Notes: generated by a model not told the origin, from the sequence alone. A DNA stretch of 64,000 bases from Paraburkholderia atlantica (GCF_009362785.1 NZ_WHNQ01000013.1:1-64000); one strand, 5' to 3'; shown: positions 44,250 through 53,703, numbered from the stretch's first letter. A program made the numbers and translations.

Positions 44250-44921
44250 TCAGCGAACGAAATATTCTTCCGCTACCCACCCTTCCTTGGTCAGGCGCAC
44301 GCCCTCGCGCAGCTGCATGGTGCCGGCGCCCTCGATCACACGCGCCACCATCGGGAACACTCGCTGGAACTCGGAAGTCTTGGCGAAAGGCGCCGGGTCG
44401 ATCTTATAGGTGTAGAGCACCGAGGTCCTGGTCTCGCCGTCGCGAGTCAGGGGCGGCTCCCAGCCCACCACCTTGTCCAAGGACAGCGTGGCCACGCACA
44501 GATCGGCGTCGTGCGTGACCGTCTTCCCGGGCGTCGCCACCACCACCGGATTGTGCAGGTAGAACTTCTTGCCTTCGTCGGTCAGCACATACTCCCGTCC
44601 CGGCGCCTCGATCTTGGCCCCGTCCTCGCCAGTGCGTTCGACCATCATCGCGGTGCTCTTGACGAGCCCCAGCTTTTCCATCACCGGCAATTGCAGCGCA
44701 TCGCGGGAATGCGTGACCACGGCGTCCTGATCGGCCACGTGGATGGGCCAATCGTATTTCGCCACGCACAGGTGGCCGCGGTCGGCGAGGTAGTGCGTGA
44801 TGGTGTTGGTGAAGTTCTCCGCGGAAGGTTCGGCCTTGTTCTGGCAACCGCCCAAAAAGAACGACGCCGTCAGGGAAACCGCAATGGCAGTGCCGCGCAC
44901 CGCATTCGAAAAATGCATCAT
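44250..44921 (-). CDS. Putative lipoprotein, unknown function
   Basis: A 223-residue exported lipoprotein. Signal (VSLTASFFLGGC) with lipobox LGGC at about residues 23-26. The body is soluble, with YLADRGHLCVAKYDWPIHVA and LCVATLSLDKVVGWEPPLTR; two cysteines may form a disulfide. No domain recognised. It lies 27 bases after the cytochrome c peroxidase-like gene on the same strand, so cotranscription is likely. Confidence 0.75.
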   Translation of the reverse strand: MMHFSNAVRGTAIAVSLTASFFLGGCQNKAEPSAENFTNTITHYLADRGHLCVAKYDWPIHVADQDAVVTHSRDALQLPVMEKLGLVKSTAMMVERTGEDGAKIEAPGREYVLTDEGKKFYLHNPVVVATPGKTVTHDADLCVATLSLDKVVGWEPPLTRDGETRTSVLYTYKIDPAPFAKTSEFQRVFPMVARVIEGAGTMQLREGVRLTKEGWVAEEYFVR

Positions 44922-44948
44922 CGTGGATAGTTCAAGTATTCAGAAGGA

Positions 44949-46430
44949 TCAATTCACGCAGCTACCGCTCGTGGGCTGCGTTGCGGGAGCGTGGTAGCCG
45001 TCGCTCAAGGTATTCAGGAAACAGATCACGTCCTGCACGTCCTGATCGGACAGTTGCGGCGCCGAATGGACAGCACGCGGCTGCGCGCCGTTCAACGCGG
45101 TGGTGCCGCCCGCGTCGGTCTGGCCCTGCCCCAGCGGCAGTTCCTCGTCGATATTGCCCTGGTAGGCGGCCGGCAGATCGTTGAACATATTCACCGTCGC
45201 GCCCGCTGCATAGCTGGGTTGCAGCGCATAGCTCGGGTTGCTGGTCAGCTTGGTCGAATCGCCACCCGTGGACGGATACCAGTACTCAGGGTTGGTGTCG
45301 CGTGTGTTGTAGAAGCGAACCACCTGCTCGAGCGAGTGGAACACGCCGTTGTGGAAGAACGCGTTGCGCGCGGCGACGTTGCGCAGCGTCGGCACCTTGA
45401 AGCGGCCGCAGTACGGGTCCGGGTTGTTCACGCCCGTAAATGGGTCCGGGCCGGCGCCGCTGGTGGCCGAAAGCGGTGTGTGGCTGTCATAGCTGCCGTT
45501 ATTGATCGGGCCGCACAGTCCCATGTCGTAGTAGCTCGCGTTCAGGTTGGCCGCGATGGGGTTCGGATTGTCCGGGATCGACGCGTCGTTGCGCGGCGCA
45601 CCGATCGCCTGATAGGTGAAGTCGGTCCCCAGCGCGTTCGAGCCGTTGAAGTTGGCGCCCATGAAATGACAGGCCACGCAGCCGGCCCCGTGATCGGTAT
45701 CGTTGAACAGGTTCATCCCGCGAATTTCGGCCGGCGTCAACGTGCCGCCGATCTTGTTGTTCGCATACAGGTCGAACTTGCTCGAATACGGCGCAAAGCT
45801 CGGGTCCTCATTCTGGAAGGCCTGCAGCGCGAGTCCGATGTCCTGGAACGCCGTGTCCGTATCGCCGAACACGGCCGGGCCGTACACCGCCGTGAACTTT
45901 GCGGCATACGCGGAGTTCTTCACCGCCTGCACCACCGCGTCTCTGGAGGCGTTGTTCATCTCGATGGGATTGAGCAGGGGCAGCGCCACCTGGTCGGCCA
46001 GCGTCTTGCCGCGGCCGTCCCACATGAACCCGCCGCCCGGCGCGTTCGCCGTGATGCCGTCCGGGTTCGAAGCATTGTCGTCGTAGGCCGGCGTCATCGC
46101 CTTGTAGCGCAGCGAGGGAACCGCGCGCTGGCCTTCCGATACGCCATCGGAACCGAGTTGCACCGCCAGGCTGTTGGGCGGGCCGTAGGCGAACGCGGGA
46201 TCGTGGCAGGACGCGCATGCCTGGTTCTTGCCGCCAGACAGGTTCTTGTCGAAGAACATTTGCTGACCGATCTGGGCCGCCGCGCTCAGTGTGCTCGTAG
46301 GCGCCGACCCCGAGGACCCCGTTGAGCCCGTACCGGCGTCAGTCGAAGGCGACTGCGACGAGCCCCCGCCCCCGCAAGCGGCCAATGTTGACAAGATGAC
46401 ATACAGCGCCCCCGCATAAACCTTGCGCAT
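44949..46430 (-). CDS. Di-haem cytochrome c peroxidase/MauG-like lipoprotein
   Basis: A 493-residue periplasmic lipoprotein: lipobox LAAC near residue 19, then a Ser/Gly linker. Two haem-binding CXXCH motifs are present: CASCHDPAF at about 93 and CVACHFMG at about 250. Typical family segments include AAQIGQQMFFDKNLSGGKNQ, FKVPTLRNVAARNAFFHNGV and LEQVVRFYNTRD. The His in NAFFHNGVF is the usual distal/proximal region. Peroxidase or MauG-like oxidase activity is inferred. GGGGGAG precedes the ATG. Confidence 0.9.
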   Translation of the reverse strand: MRKVYAGALYVILSTLAACGGGGSSQSPSTDAGTGSTGSSGSAPTSTLSAAAQIGQQMFFDKNLSGGKNQACASCHDPAFAYGPPNSLAVQLGSDGVSEGQRAVPSLRYKAMTPAYDDNASNPDGITANAPGGGFMWDGRGKTLADQVALPLLNPIEMNNASRDAVVQAVKNSAYAAKFTAVYGPAVFGDTDTAFQDIGLALQAFQNEDPSFAPYSSKFDLYANNKIGGTLTPAEIRGMNLFNDTDHGAGCVACHFMGANFNGSNALGTDFTYQAIGAPRNDASIPDNPNPIAANLNASYYDMGLCGPINNGSYDSHTPLSATSGAGPDPFTGVNNPDPYCGRFKVPTLRNVAARNAFFHNGVFHSLEQVVRFYNTRDTNPEYWYPSTGGDSTKLTSNPSYALQPSYAAGATVNMFNDLPAAYQGNIDEELPLGQGQTDAGGTTALNGAQPRAVHSAPQLSDQDVQDVICFLNTLSDGYHAPATQPTSGSCVN

Positions 46431-46465
46431 CGCTACTCCCCCGGCTTTCTTCGATAAAACACCCG

Positions 46466-46494
46466 GCGGGGGAGTGGCCGAACCACTCCCCCGC
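46466..46494 (-). terminator. Strong intrinsic terminator after phosphoesterase gene
   Basis: GCGGGGGAGTGG pairs perfectly with CCACTCCCCCGC (12 bp, five-base loop); on the minus strand TTTTATCG follows six bases later. It separates the phosphoesterase gene from the peroxidase gene, which therefore needs its own promoter or read-through. Confidence 0.75.
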
Positions 46495-46552
46495 GCAGGC
46501 TACTGCTTGATGAATGGCACGCTTGCGCGTGCTTACCCTTTAGTACTTTTTA

Positions 46553-48967
46553 TTACTTCGCTGCCCACAGGTTCTTCTGGGTCGCGTCCGGACCGACTTG
46601 CGCCGGATCGCTGACGTCACCCGTCTGGAACTTCTGCGTGTAACCGGCCGGAATCACGTAGGCATGGTTCATCGGACGAACCGCGTCGTAGTGCGTATCG
46701 GCGCTGCCAGCGTACTCAGGCAGGTTGGCGATGTTCTGCGCAATGTACGATTCCGTGTACTTCGAACGGTTGGCGTACGAAGTCGGAACACCCGGGTCGG
46801 CCAGCTGGAACATGTCCTGCAGCGTGCGCACGAACGAGAAGTGGCTGTACGTATCGCTGTCGGCGACGCCCTTCGGCGCGGTGCCGACGTCTTGCTGGTT
46901 GGTCATCAGCACAAAGATCGAGTTGCCGTGACCCTTGTTGCCATTGCCGTACTTCGCCTGAACCGGGGTCCAGGTGCCGTCCGCGTTCTGCATCTGCGTA
47001 GCCTTGCCACCCACGTCCCAGCCGCAGCAGGAGCTGCCGGCGCCGTTGGACGCGCCATTGCCTTCGTCGAACATGACCACGATGGCAACGTTGCGCTGCT
47101 TGTTCTGCCACAGCGGCGAAGCCTTGATCTTCTGCACCACGGCGTTGGTGTAGAAGTCGGCGCGGGTCAGCAGCGAGTGAGCCGGAATGGAACCCGAAGC
47201 GGTCGTGCTGTCCTTACAGGTGCCGTCGCTGCCGGTGCCGTGCAAGTCATCACACTGGTCAGGCATGATGAAGTTCAGCGTACCGACGTCGCCCTTCGCG
47301 AGGTCGGTGCTGAACTGGTCGACGTTGTAGCCGGTCGGAACCTTGTACAGCGTCGTGTTGGTCAGGTCGGCCGCGTTGGTGTAGTACTGGGTACCGAAGA
47401 TCGTGCGGTTGTTCGCGTAGAACTCCGGCTGGTTACGCACGTTCTGGTAGGCCATGCCCGGATGGTGCTTGGTCTTGTACAGCGAGCCGGGCATGGCGAA
47501 CGGCGTGCCCGTTACGGTGATGCTGCCGTCGGTCTGGTTATAGGCCTGCGATACGCCCGTGTCACCGAGGCTGTCGGCGCGCGGATCCTGACCCGGGTTC
47601 ATGGATTCGCTGTAGGTACGCCACGTCAGGCCCGCATTCGAAATCTGCGTGAACAGGTTCGGCGCGTTCATGATGTTGTGGTTGGCAACGGAGCCAGTGC
47701 CATCCGTCGAGCACGCCTGGTTGGCGGCTGCCGTGTAATTGGACAGCAGCGATCCAACGGCCACGGTGGCGCCGCCGGCGGTGGTACCGATGATCGGGTC
47801 GTTCGGCGTCAGCGCAACGTGGGCCGGCAGCGGTTGGCCGTCGGAAGCCGTGCCGCCGGTGAAAGGCTTGTCCGTCGGGGCGGTGGTGCCGGTGGCAGCG
47901 CAACCCCACCAGTTGTCGTCGCCGATACCGAAGTCGTCGGCGCCGCCCAAGGCGGTGTAGTTCGGCTCGGACGGGCTGCCGGTCGCGAAGTAGGTCGAGA
48001 AGTAGTTGCCGTTGGTGATCATCGAGTTGACCGCCGGCATGTACGCCGAACCCTTGACGCGGTTCGTGCTGCTGTTCTCCAGCATGATCACGAAGATGTT
48101 GTCGTAACGCGGAATCGCTTCGACGTTGAACGCAGCCTGCTGAGCTTGTGCGAAGGTGATCGCCTTACGCGCATCCGTCGGGATCGTTTCGCCAGCGGTG
48201 ATGCCCGAAACGCTTGCCAAGGTGGGATCGCCACCAGCAACGGCCAGCGCGTCAGGGTACTTGTCGCCACGATCGAGCTTCGTGGTCGCGTACGTGTAGC
48301 GGTTGGTCAGTGCGTTTTGTTCGAACAGCACGGCGTACTGCTCGGCGCCGGACAGGGTGTTGACGTCGGCCAGGACGTCGGCGGCGGGAACCGTCACGGA
48401 CGCGTCGTTGAACGCCGGGCCCGACAAACGAGTGGACAGATTGGCCTTCTCCGCCGCGTACTTGGTGCCGTTGGCTTCGACGAGCCGCTGCACTTCGCTC
48501 GACAACGGGCTGATCACCACCTTGGTGGCGCCCTGGTCGGCGATCTGGTCGGCCGAAGCGCGCAGGATCAGGTGGCTGGCAACCTTGGCGGCCGATGCCG
48601 TGTTGGTGGCCGAAGTGGTGATGTCAGCGACGAGCGGACCCTTGGCAGTCGTGGTCAGTGAGAAGTGTCCGTTGCTGTCGGTCTTCGCGGAGACTTCGCC
48701 ACTGTCGAGCACACCGTTGCCATTGGCATCGACGAACACGGTGGCACCCGAGTAGTAGCCGGCCTTCAAGGTCGGGTTACCGCTCGCGCTGCCTGGGACG
48801 AAGGCTGCTGCGGCGACCACGCCCGAGTAGGTCGTGCCGGCGGTCGTGCCGCCGTTGTTGTTGCTGGCAGAGGGGCTGTCCGAATTTCCACCGCAAGCTG
48901 CGAGCACGCAGGCAGCGGCAACGGACGTTAGACAAAGCGCCGGGCGCATTTTGTGATGCGATGACAT
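46553..48967 (-). CDS. Phosphoesterase (AcpA/phospholipase C family) lipoprotein
   Basis: An 804-residue lipoprotein: lipobox LAAC near residue 25 and a Ser/Asn/Gly linker. An N-terminal beta domain with a calcium-loop-like DANGNGVLDSGE at about 80-91 is followed by a helical region. The phosphoesterase domain contains YDNIFVIMLENSSTN, FATGSPSEPNYTALGGADDF, FIMPDQCDDLHG and VVMFDEGNGASN, as in acid phosphatase/phospholipase C enzymes. Substrate could be phospholipid or phosphomonoester. Start at 48967 has only a weak ribosome site; 48949 is an alternative. Confidence 0.85.
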   Translation of the reverse strand: MSSHHKMRPALCLTSVAAACVLAACGGNSDSPSASNNNGGTTAGTTYSGVVAAAAFVPGSASGNPTLKAGYYSGATVFVDANGNGVLDSGEVSAKTDSNGHFSLTTTAKGPLVADITTSATNTASAAKVASHLILRASADQIADQGATKVVISPLSSEVQRLVEANGTKYAAEKANLSTRLSGPAFNDASVTVPAADVLADVNTLSGAEQYAVLFEQNALTNRYTYATTKLDRGDKYPDALAVAGGDPTLASVSGITAGETIPTDARKAITFAQAQQAAFNVEAIPRYDNIFVIMLENSSTNRVKGSAYMPAVNSMITNGNYFSTYFATGSPSEPNYTALGGADDFGIGDDNWWGCAATGTTAPTDKPFTGGTASDGQPLPAHVALTPNDPIIGTTAGGATVAVGSLLSNYTAAANQACSTDGTGSVANHNIMNAPNLFTQISNAGLTWRTYSESMNPGQDPRADSLGDTGVSQAYNQTDGSITVTGTPFAMPGSLYKTKHHPGMAYQNVRNQPEFYANNRTIFGTQYYTNAADLTNTTLYKVPTGYNVDQFSTDLAKGDVGTLNFIMPDQCDDLHGTGSDGTCKDSTTASGSIPAHSLLTRADFYTNAVVQKIKASPLWQNKQRNVAIVVMFDEGNGASNGAGSSCCGWDVGGKATQMQNADGTWTPVQAKYGNGNKGHGNSIFVLMTNQQDVGTAPKGVADSDTYSHFSFVRTLQDMFQLADPGVPTSYANRSKYTESYIAQNIANLPEYAGSADTHYDAVRPMNHAYVIPAGYTQKFQTGDVSDPAQVGPDATQKNLWAAK

Positions 48968-49557
48968 GTGAGGGACCCTGTGGTAGTTGTATCGGCAATC
49001 GCTTTTTTGTGGGGTAGGACTTAGTAAAACTAGCGAATAATATGAAGCGATTGTGTAAAAAGTATGTCCGCTCACGATAAGGGGAATTGCGTGAGAACCT
49101 GGCCTGGTTCTATTCACATCTTTTTTGAAAAGTCGCAATGCACGGCCAAATAACTGAAATGAAATAAAGCCGCGAATGCCTCGCATGCTGCGAGTGCGGC
49201 GCGATGGCACGTTTCGCCCCGCATGGGCCGAACCAATGAACAAAGGTACGTGATGATGTACTGCGAGCAACCTGGGCACGTTGCTCGCAGGCACATGAGA
49301 CCGGTGCGAGCACCGTGGTGGGAAAAGGTGAACGAAACGAGATGACTGGACCGCGACCAGACGGTGGCTGATCGCTTAGCCACGGTGTACTAGAAGTCGC
49401 TGCAGGCGGTCCGCATATAGCGATGGTAATGTCGCGAAAAGAGAAATGAAATGGAATACATCGTTTTACTAACGACGAGATGACCGGCGTTATCGACGAG
49501 CACAAGTAAACCAGACACCGGCACCCGCTAAGAACGCCGCGCAATTTAAGTAATGAC
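48968..49557. other. Long intergenic region with hairpin
   Basis: About 590 bases of lower GC between the phosphoesterase gene and the propeller gene, both minus strand. Contains the promoter for the phosphoesterase and a perfect hairpin at 49261-49290. Open frames in it have no protein-like composition. Confidence 0.45.
49261..49290. other. Perfect 11-bp hairpin, possible structured RNA
   Basis: CTGCGAGCAAC (49261-49271) pairs with GTTGCTCGCAG (49280-49290) around an eight-base loop. A smaller GGTGC-GA-GCACC hairpin follows within 20 bases. No coding sequence or T-run adjoins, so a small RNA or leader structure is possible. Confidence 0.4.
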
Positions 49558-50232
49558 TCACTCGCTCGTGGAATCGACCGTCAATTGCGTACCGTCATCT
49601 CGCGCGGGACGCTGCACGACACGAACGAGCCCGCTGCCCCCACCCCCGCAGAAGAACAGATCCGCGCCGTTCGATTCGAGTCCGGAGATGCCAGTGCCGG
49701 CCGGCATCTCGACGCTTTCGAGCACCTCGCCGCTGCGCGGATCGATATGCCGCAGCTCGCTCTCGTCGCCTTCCCACGTGCCATGCCATAGCTCGCCATC
49801 GACCCACGTGACGCCGGTCACGAAGCGATTCGATTCGATCGTGCGCAGCACCGCGCCAGTCTCCGGATCGACCTGATAGATTCTTCGTTCGGGATACTGA
49901 CCGACCCACAGCGAACCCTCGGCCCATGTCAGGCCCGAGTGGCCGCCGTCGCCGGGCGCCGCGATCGTCGACAGCACACGGCCGCTCTGCGGATCGATCT
50001 TCTGGATGCGGCCGTTCGCGATCTGGAACAGGTGCTCGCCGTCGAAAGCCGTGCCCGCGTCGGCGGGCACCGGGATAGAGCGTAGTGTCTCGCCGCTCGC
50101 CGGATCGAACGCGTCGAGCCGTTCGCCGGTCGCGATCCACACCTGCCGGCCATCGTAAGTGACCCCGTGCACTTTATCGACGCCCGTAAAGGGCCCATAT
50201 TCGCGGACGATTCTGGCGGCAGAGTGGTTCAT
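49558..50232 (-). CDS. Beta-propeller protein, PQQ/YncE/glutaminyl-cyclase-like
   Basis: A 224-residue repeat protein of about five propeller blades: GVDKVHGVTYDGRQVWIATG, RLDAFDPASGETLRSIPVPA, RIQKIDPQSGRVLSTIAAPG, RIYQVDPETGAVLRTIESNR. No signal peptide. It lies 14 bases after the HTH gene, so the two form a unit; possible ligand-sensing or glutaminyl-cyclase-like role. The ATG at 50232 is chosen, with another nine bases upstream. Confidence 0.78.
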   Translation of the reverse strand: MNHSAARIVREYGPFTGVDKVHGVTYDGRQVWIATGERLDAFDPASGETLRSIPVPADAGTAFDGEHLFQIANGRIQKIDPQSGRVLSTIAAPGDGGHSGLTWAEGSLWVGQYPERRIYQVDPETGAVLRTIESNRFVTGVTWVDGELWHGTWEGDESELRHIDPRSGEVLESVEMPAGTGISGLESNGADLFFCGGGGSGLVRVVQRPARDDGTQLTVDSTSE

Positions 50233-50246
50233 GGTGACCATCCTAA

Positions 50247-51500
50247 TCACGAAGGGAACGGGGAAGGGAGTAACAAAGCCGTCGCGAATCCGGCGAGCGG
50301 CGGCGTCATCCAGCGGCGCGCGCGCCCCTCGCCCACCGGCTGCACCTTGCCGGCCTCGGCGAGCGAGTCGAGCGAGCGTTGCACGGTGCGCTGACTCGCG
50401 CCGAGCACGAGGGCAAGCGCGGAACTCGACCACGATTCGCCATCCGATAGAAACGCGAGCAGCGCCGCATGCTCGCCTTCGACCGGCGGCGCCAGCACGA
50501 CGACCTCGCGCGCATGACGCGGTTCGAGCGCGAAGCCCCGCGTCGTCGCGCTGACGCTCGCGAGCGTGCCGAGCGCCGCGCGCAGCCGGCCGATCTCGAC
50601 GCGCAGCCGCGCGCGATGCGATTCGTCGGCGCGTTTGGCACGGAATGCGCGTGCGACGAGCGCGTCGCGCGGCACGTCGTCGGGCCATGCCTCGCCGAGC
50701 ACGCGGGCGAGCGCGAACAGCACGGGTCGGCTCGCGAGCGCAACCGCCGCGTTCGCATCGCGGATCGCGTAGCGGCAAGCGTCAACGATCAACGGGCCGC
50801 CCGCCTGATTCGAGGTCAGCAGCTTCTCGATTTCATCGAGCAGGATCGGTTCTTCTTCGCCATGCGCGATCTTGCGCGCCGCCGGCTTGCTCAGTGCGAC
50901 CGAAGCGCTTTCGACTTCCGCGATCAACGCCGGAATACCGGCCTCGCTTGCCGCGCGTGCGGCCCGCGCCAGTGCGGCACGAGCGGCGCCGCTGCGCAAG
51001 CGCCGCAGCGCAACCCCCGCGACCACCAGTTCATGCGCGGCACGCAACGCGGGCGGAAACGGCCGGGGATCGAGCGCCGCAAGCTTGCGCTCCGCTTCGT
51101 CGAGACGGCCGATCAGCAGCAGACGCCGCGCCGCCAGATAGCGCGCATGCGCGGCATTGACGCGATCGCCGTGCGCGTCGAGCGTGGCGGTCGCGGCATC
51201 GAGTGTTCTGGCGGGCCAGGCGAGATCGCGCGACGCGAACGCGATCTCCGCTTCGGCGACCACGCAGCGCGCACGGGCGACCGCATGCTGCGCGCCGAAT
51301 GCGCGTGCGGCGCCGCGCACCAGCGCCTTGGCGCGCAGGAAATCGCCGAGCTGTGCCATCGCGATGCCGCGCAGCGCGAGCGCCGGCGCGTCGTCGCGCA
51401 ACGCGACGCGGTCGAGCGCGCCAAGCGGATCGCCGGCCGCGAGCGCGCGCGCCGCCGCCGAAATCAGCGCGTCCACGGCGTGCGAGTCCGCGCGTAGCAC
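50247..51500 (-). CDS. HTH transcriptional regulator with TPR-like N-terminal region
   Basis: A 417-residue cytoplasmic protein. The N-terminal two thirds consist of Ala-rich helical repeats (AARALAAGDPLGALDRVALR, LARAARAASEAGIPALIAEV) resembling TPR arrays. A winged-helix element lies near the C-terminus (SSSALALVLGASQRTVQRSL, then DSLAEAGKVQPVGEGRARRW). GTG start at 51500 without a strong ribosome site. It may control the propeller gene that follows. Ligand unknown. Confidence 0.75.
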   Translation of the reverse strand: MLRADSHAVDALISAAARALAAGDPLGALDRVALRDDAPALALRGIAMAQLGDFLRAKALVRGAARAFGAQHAVARARCVVAEAEIAFASRDLAWPARTLDAATATLDAHGDRVNAAHARYLAARRLLLIGRLDEAERKLAALDPRPFPPALRAAHELVVAGVALRRLRSGAARAALARAARAASEAGIPALIAEVESASVALSKPAARKIAHGEEEPILLDEIEKLLTSNQAGGPLIVDACRYAIRDANAAVALASRPVLFALARVLGEAWPDDVPRDALVARAFRAKRADESHRARLRVEIGRLRAALGTLASVSATTRGFALEPRHAREVVVLAPPVEGEHAALLAFLSDGESWSSSALALVLGASQRTVQRSLDSLAEAGKVQPVGEGRARRWMTPPLAGFATALLLPSPFPS

Positions 51501-51643
51501 GTCAATGCATCAAGCGAATCCCGCCACACTTGTCACTCCCACCCAATGGATGCCCGGTCCTAATCTAGCACGACCACCAACCCTAACCGATGCCGTCGGG
51601 CAAGACCTCGCGCGGCGCGGCACGACTCACGGAGGAACTCACG

Positions 51644-52405
51644 ATGACCACGCATCCGATCGGAACACGCGAACAGTGGCTCGACGCGCGACGCGCGCTG
51701 CTCGACGCGGAAAAAGCGCACACGCGACACGGCGACGAGCTTGCGCGCCAACGTCAGGCGCTGCCATGGGTGAGGGTCGACAAGGCCTACCGCTTCGATA
51801 CCGACGAAGGCAGCGCGTCGCTCGTCGAGCTGTTCAGAGGACGTTCGCAGCTGCTCGTCTACCACTTCATGTTCGGCCCCGACTACAAGGCGGGCTGCCC
51901 ATCGTGCTCGTCGATCGCGGACGGCTTCGGCGGCTTCGCCGTGCATCTCGCGCATCACGACGTGATGCTGATGGCGGTGTCGCGCGCGCCGCTCGAGAAG
52001 TTGCAGGCGTACAAGCGGCGCATGGGCTGGACGTTTCCATGGGCGTCGTCGGCAAGCGGCGACTTCAATTTCGACTTCAATGTCTCGTTCACCGAGGCGC
52101 AGCAGCGCGCCGGCGATATCGAGTACAACTACGCACGCAACAGTCACGCGATGGACGTGAGTCCCGCGCCCGAGCCCGTCGCCCAATTCGCGGCGACCTG
52201 CGGCACCGACGCCGCCACCTATTCGCGCGACCGGCCCGGCATGAGCGCGTTCGTGCTCGAAGACGGCGTCGTCTATCACACGTATTCGACCTACGCGCGT
52301 GGCGTCGATGCGCTGTGGGGCATGTACCAGTGGCTCGATCGGGCGCCGAAGGGACGCAACGAGACAGGCATCTGGTGGCGCCGTCACGACGAGTACGAGC
52401 GGTGA
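51644..52405 (+). CDS. DUF899 thioredoxin-like protein
   Basis: A 253-residue protein of the DUF899 family: REQWLDARRALLDAEKAHTR, LPWVRVDKAYRFDTDEGSAS, LLVYHFMFGPDYKAGCPSCS, with the paired Cys in GCPSCSS as the presumed thiol site, and a C-terminal GMYQWLDRAPKGRNE. GGAGG eight bases before the ATG. The following gene overlaps it by one base, so they are coupled. Redox role inferred; no activity known. Confidence 0.92.
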   Translation: MTTHPIGTREQWLDARRALLDAEKAHTRHGDELARQRQALPWVRVDKAYRFDTDEGSASLVELFRGRSQLLVYHFMFGPDYKAGCPSCSSIADGFGGFAVHLAHHDVMLMAVSRAPLEKLQAYKRRMGWTFPWASSASGDFNFDFNVSFTEAQQRAGDIEYNYARNSHAMDVSPAPEPVAQFAATCGTDAATYSRDRPGMSAFVLEDGVVYHTYSTYARGVDALWGMYQWLDRAPKGRNETGIWWRRHDEYER

Positions 52406-53238
52406 TGGGCCCGCTCGTGCGCGCTGCCTGCGCGAGCGGGCAGCACTTCTCCACGTGGCGCGCGATGCGCTCATCGCAGCGCGTGTTCGTCGGCGTCTGC
52501 GCGTTGGTGTTCATCGCGAGCGTCGCGGCGACACTGGCGCACAACGCGTCGATGTCGGCGATGGGCGCGCTGCCGATGCCCGGCGGCTGGTCGATGTCGA
52601 CACTGTGGATGCCGACCTGCGGGCGCACGTGGGCCCGCACCGCGGCATCGTTCATCGGCATGTGGATCGTGATGATGGCGGCGATGATGCTGCCGTCGTT
52701 GATGCCGACGCTGCTGCGCTATCGCGACGCGGTCGGCGCGCGGGCGAGCGCGGGGCGACTGGCGCTGCTGACGGTGCTCGTCACTGGCGCGTATGCCGTC
52801 GTATGGACGGTGCTGGGCGTGGCCGTGTTTGCGCTCGGTGCATCGCTCGCGGCGTTCGAGTTGCGGTGGCTAGCGCTCGCTCGTTCGGTGCCGTTAGCGG
52901 CCGGCGTGGTCGTCGTGCTCGCTGGCGTGTTGCAGTTCAGCAGGTGGAAAGCCCGCCGCCTCGCCTGCTGTCGCGCGAAACCGAGCCTGGCCGCCGACGC
53001 GGCAAGCGCGTGGCGATACGGTCTGCGCATCGGGATCGACTGTGCCGGTTGCTGCGCGGGGCTGACGGCGATTCTGCTGGTCGCCGGCATGACGGATTTG
53101 CGCCTGATGGCGGCCGTGACGGTCGCCACCACGGCCGAGCGGGTCGCGCCGGACGGCGCGCGCGTCGCCCGGGCGATCGGCGCCATAGCCATCGGCGTCG
53201 CAGGTTTGCTGCTTGTCCAAGCGCTCTCAGCGGGCTGA
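52405..53238 (+). CDS. DUF2182 membrane protein
   Basis: A 277-residue membrane protein of about six helices, matching DUF2182: GMWIVMMAAMMLPSLMPTLL, RYRDAVGARASAGRLALLTV, LQFSRWKARRLACCRAKP, and IGIDCAGCCAGLTAILLV. The Met-rich helix and Cys pairs suggest metal handling, possibly copper. Its ATG overlaps the DUF899 stop codon. An internal ATG (MRSSQRVF) is an alternative start. Paired function with DUF899 is likely but unproven. Confidence 0.85.
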   Translation: MGPLVRAACASGQHFSTWRAMRSSQRVFVGVCALVFIASVAATLAHNASMSAMGALPMPGGWSMSTLWMPTCGRTWARTAASFIGMWIVMMAAMMLPSLMPTLLRYRDAVGARASAGRLALLTVLVTGAYAVVWTVLGVAVFALGASLAAFELRWLALARSVPLAAGVVVVLAGVLQFSRWKARRLACCRAKPSLAADAASAWRYGLRIGIDCAGCCAGLTAILLVAGMTDLRLMAAVTVATTAERVAPDGARVARAIGAIAIGVAGLLLVQALSAG

Positions 53239-53348
53239 TACACGCGCCCTATCCACCGTTGATCGCTTCGCAAATCGATGCTCGACAGCCTTGCTGCCCC
53301 AATATTGTTTTAGTTACGGAAACAGTGAGTTCAGGAATTAGGTATTTA

Positions 53349-53370
53349 CCCTAGTTCCGGCTCCCCCTAG
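53349..53370 (+). promoter_or_regulatory. CCCTAG direct repeat in the duplicated leader
   Basis: CCCTAG at 53349-53354 and 53365-53370, 16 bases apart, in the stretch conserved between both duplicate leaders (second copy at 53930-53935 and 53946-53951). Candidate regulator-binding or promoter element. Confidence 0.4.
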
Positions 53371-53436
53371 ACTGTCATCACTGCTGCAAACAAATGGTTT
53401 CGCAGCCTAACAAGACAAAATCTGGAGGTAGTAAAA

Positions 53437-53703
53437 ATGAAATCGCTCGTTCAAGCTGTCGTTATCGCCGCTACCCTTGCTGCTCCGGTTGCTGTTTTCG
53501 CTCAATCGAATCAGCCGCTGACCCGCGCGCAAGTTCGTGAAGAGCTGGTCCAGATCGAAAAGGCCGGCTACAACCCGGCACGTTCGAACCCGAACGAATA
53601 TCCGTCGAACATTCAGGCTGCTCAAGCCCGCGTCGCGGCGCAAAACAGCGCGGTCGGCGGCGTGACCACCGGTTCGTCGCAACAGGGCCGCGCAGCGCAG
53701 TAA
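53437..53703 (+). CDS. DUF4148 secreted protein, copy 1
   Basis: An 88-residue exported protein. Signal peptide at about residues 1-22 (AVVIAATLAAPVAVFAQ). Mature part starts near SNQPLTRAQVREELVQIEKA, the DUF4148 core, and ends in a Gly/Ser/Gln tail. GGAGG eight bases before the ATG. Family members are abundant small envelope proteins in Burkholderiaceae. It shares the same layout as the copy at 54018, with changes in the central segment. Confidence 0.93.
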   Translation: MKSLVQAVVIAATLAAPVAVFAQSNQPLTRAQVREELVQIEKAGYNPARSNPNEYPSNIQAAQARVAAQNSAVGGVTTGSSQQGRAAQ

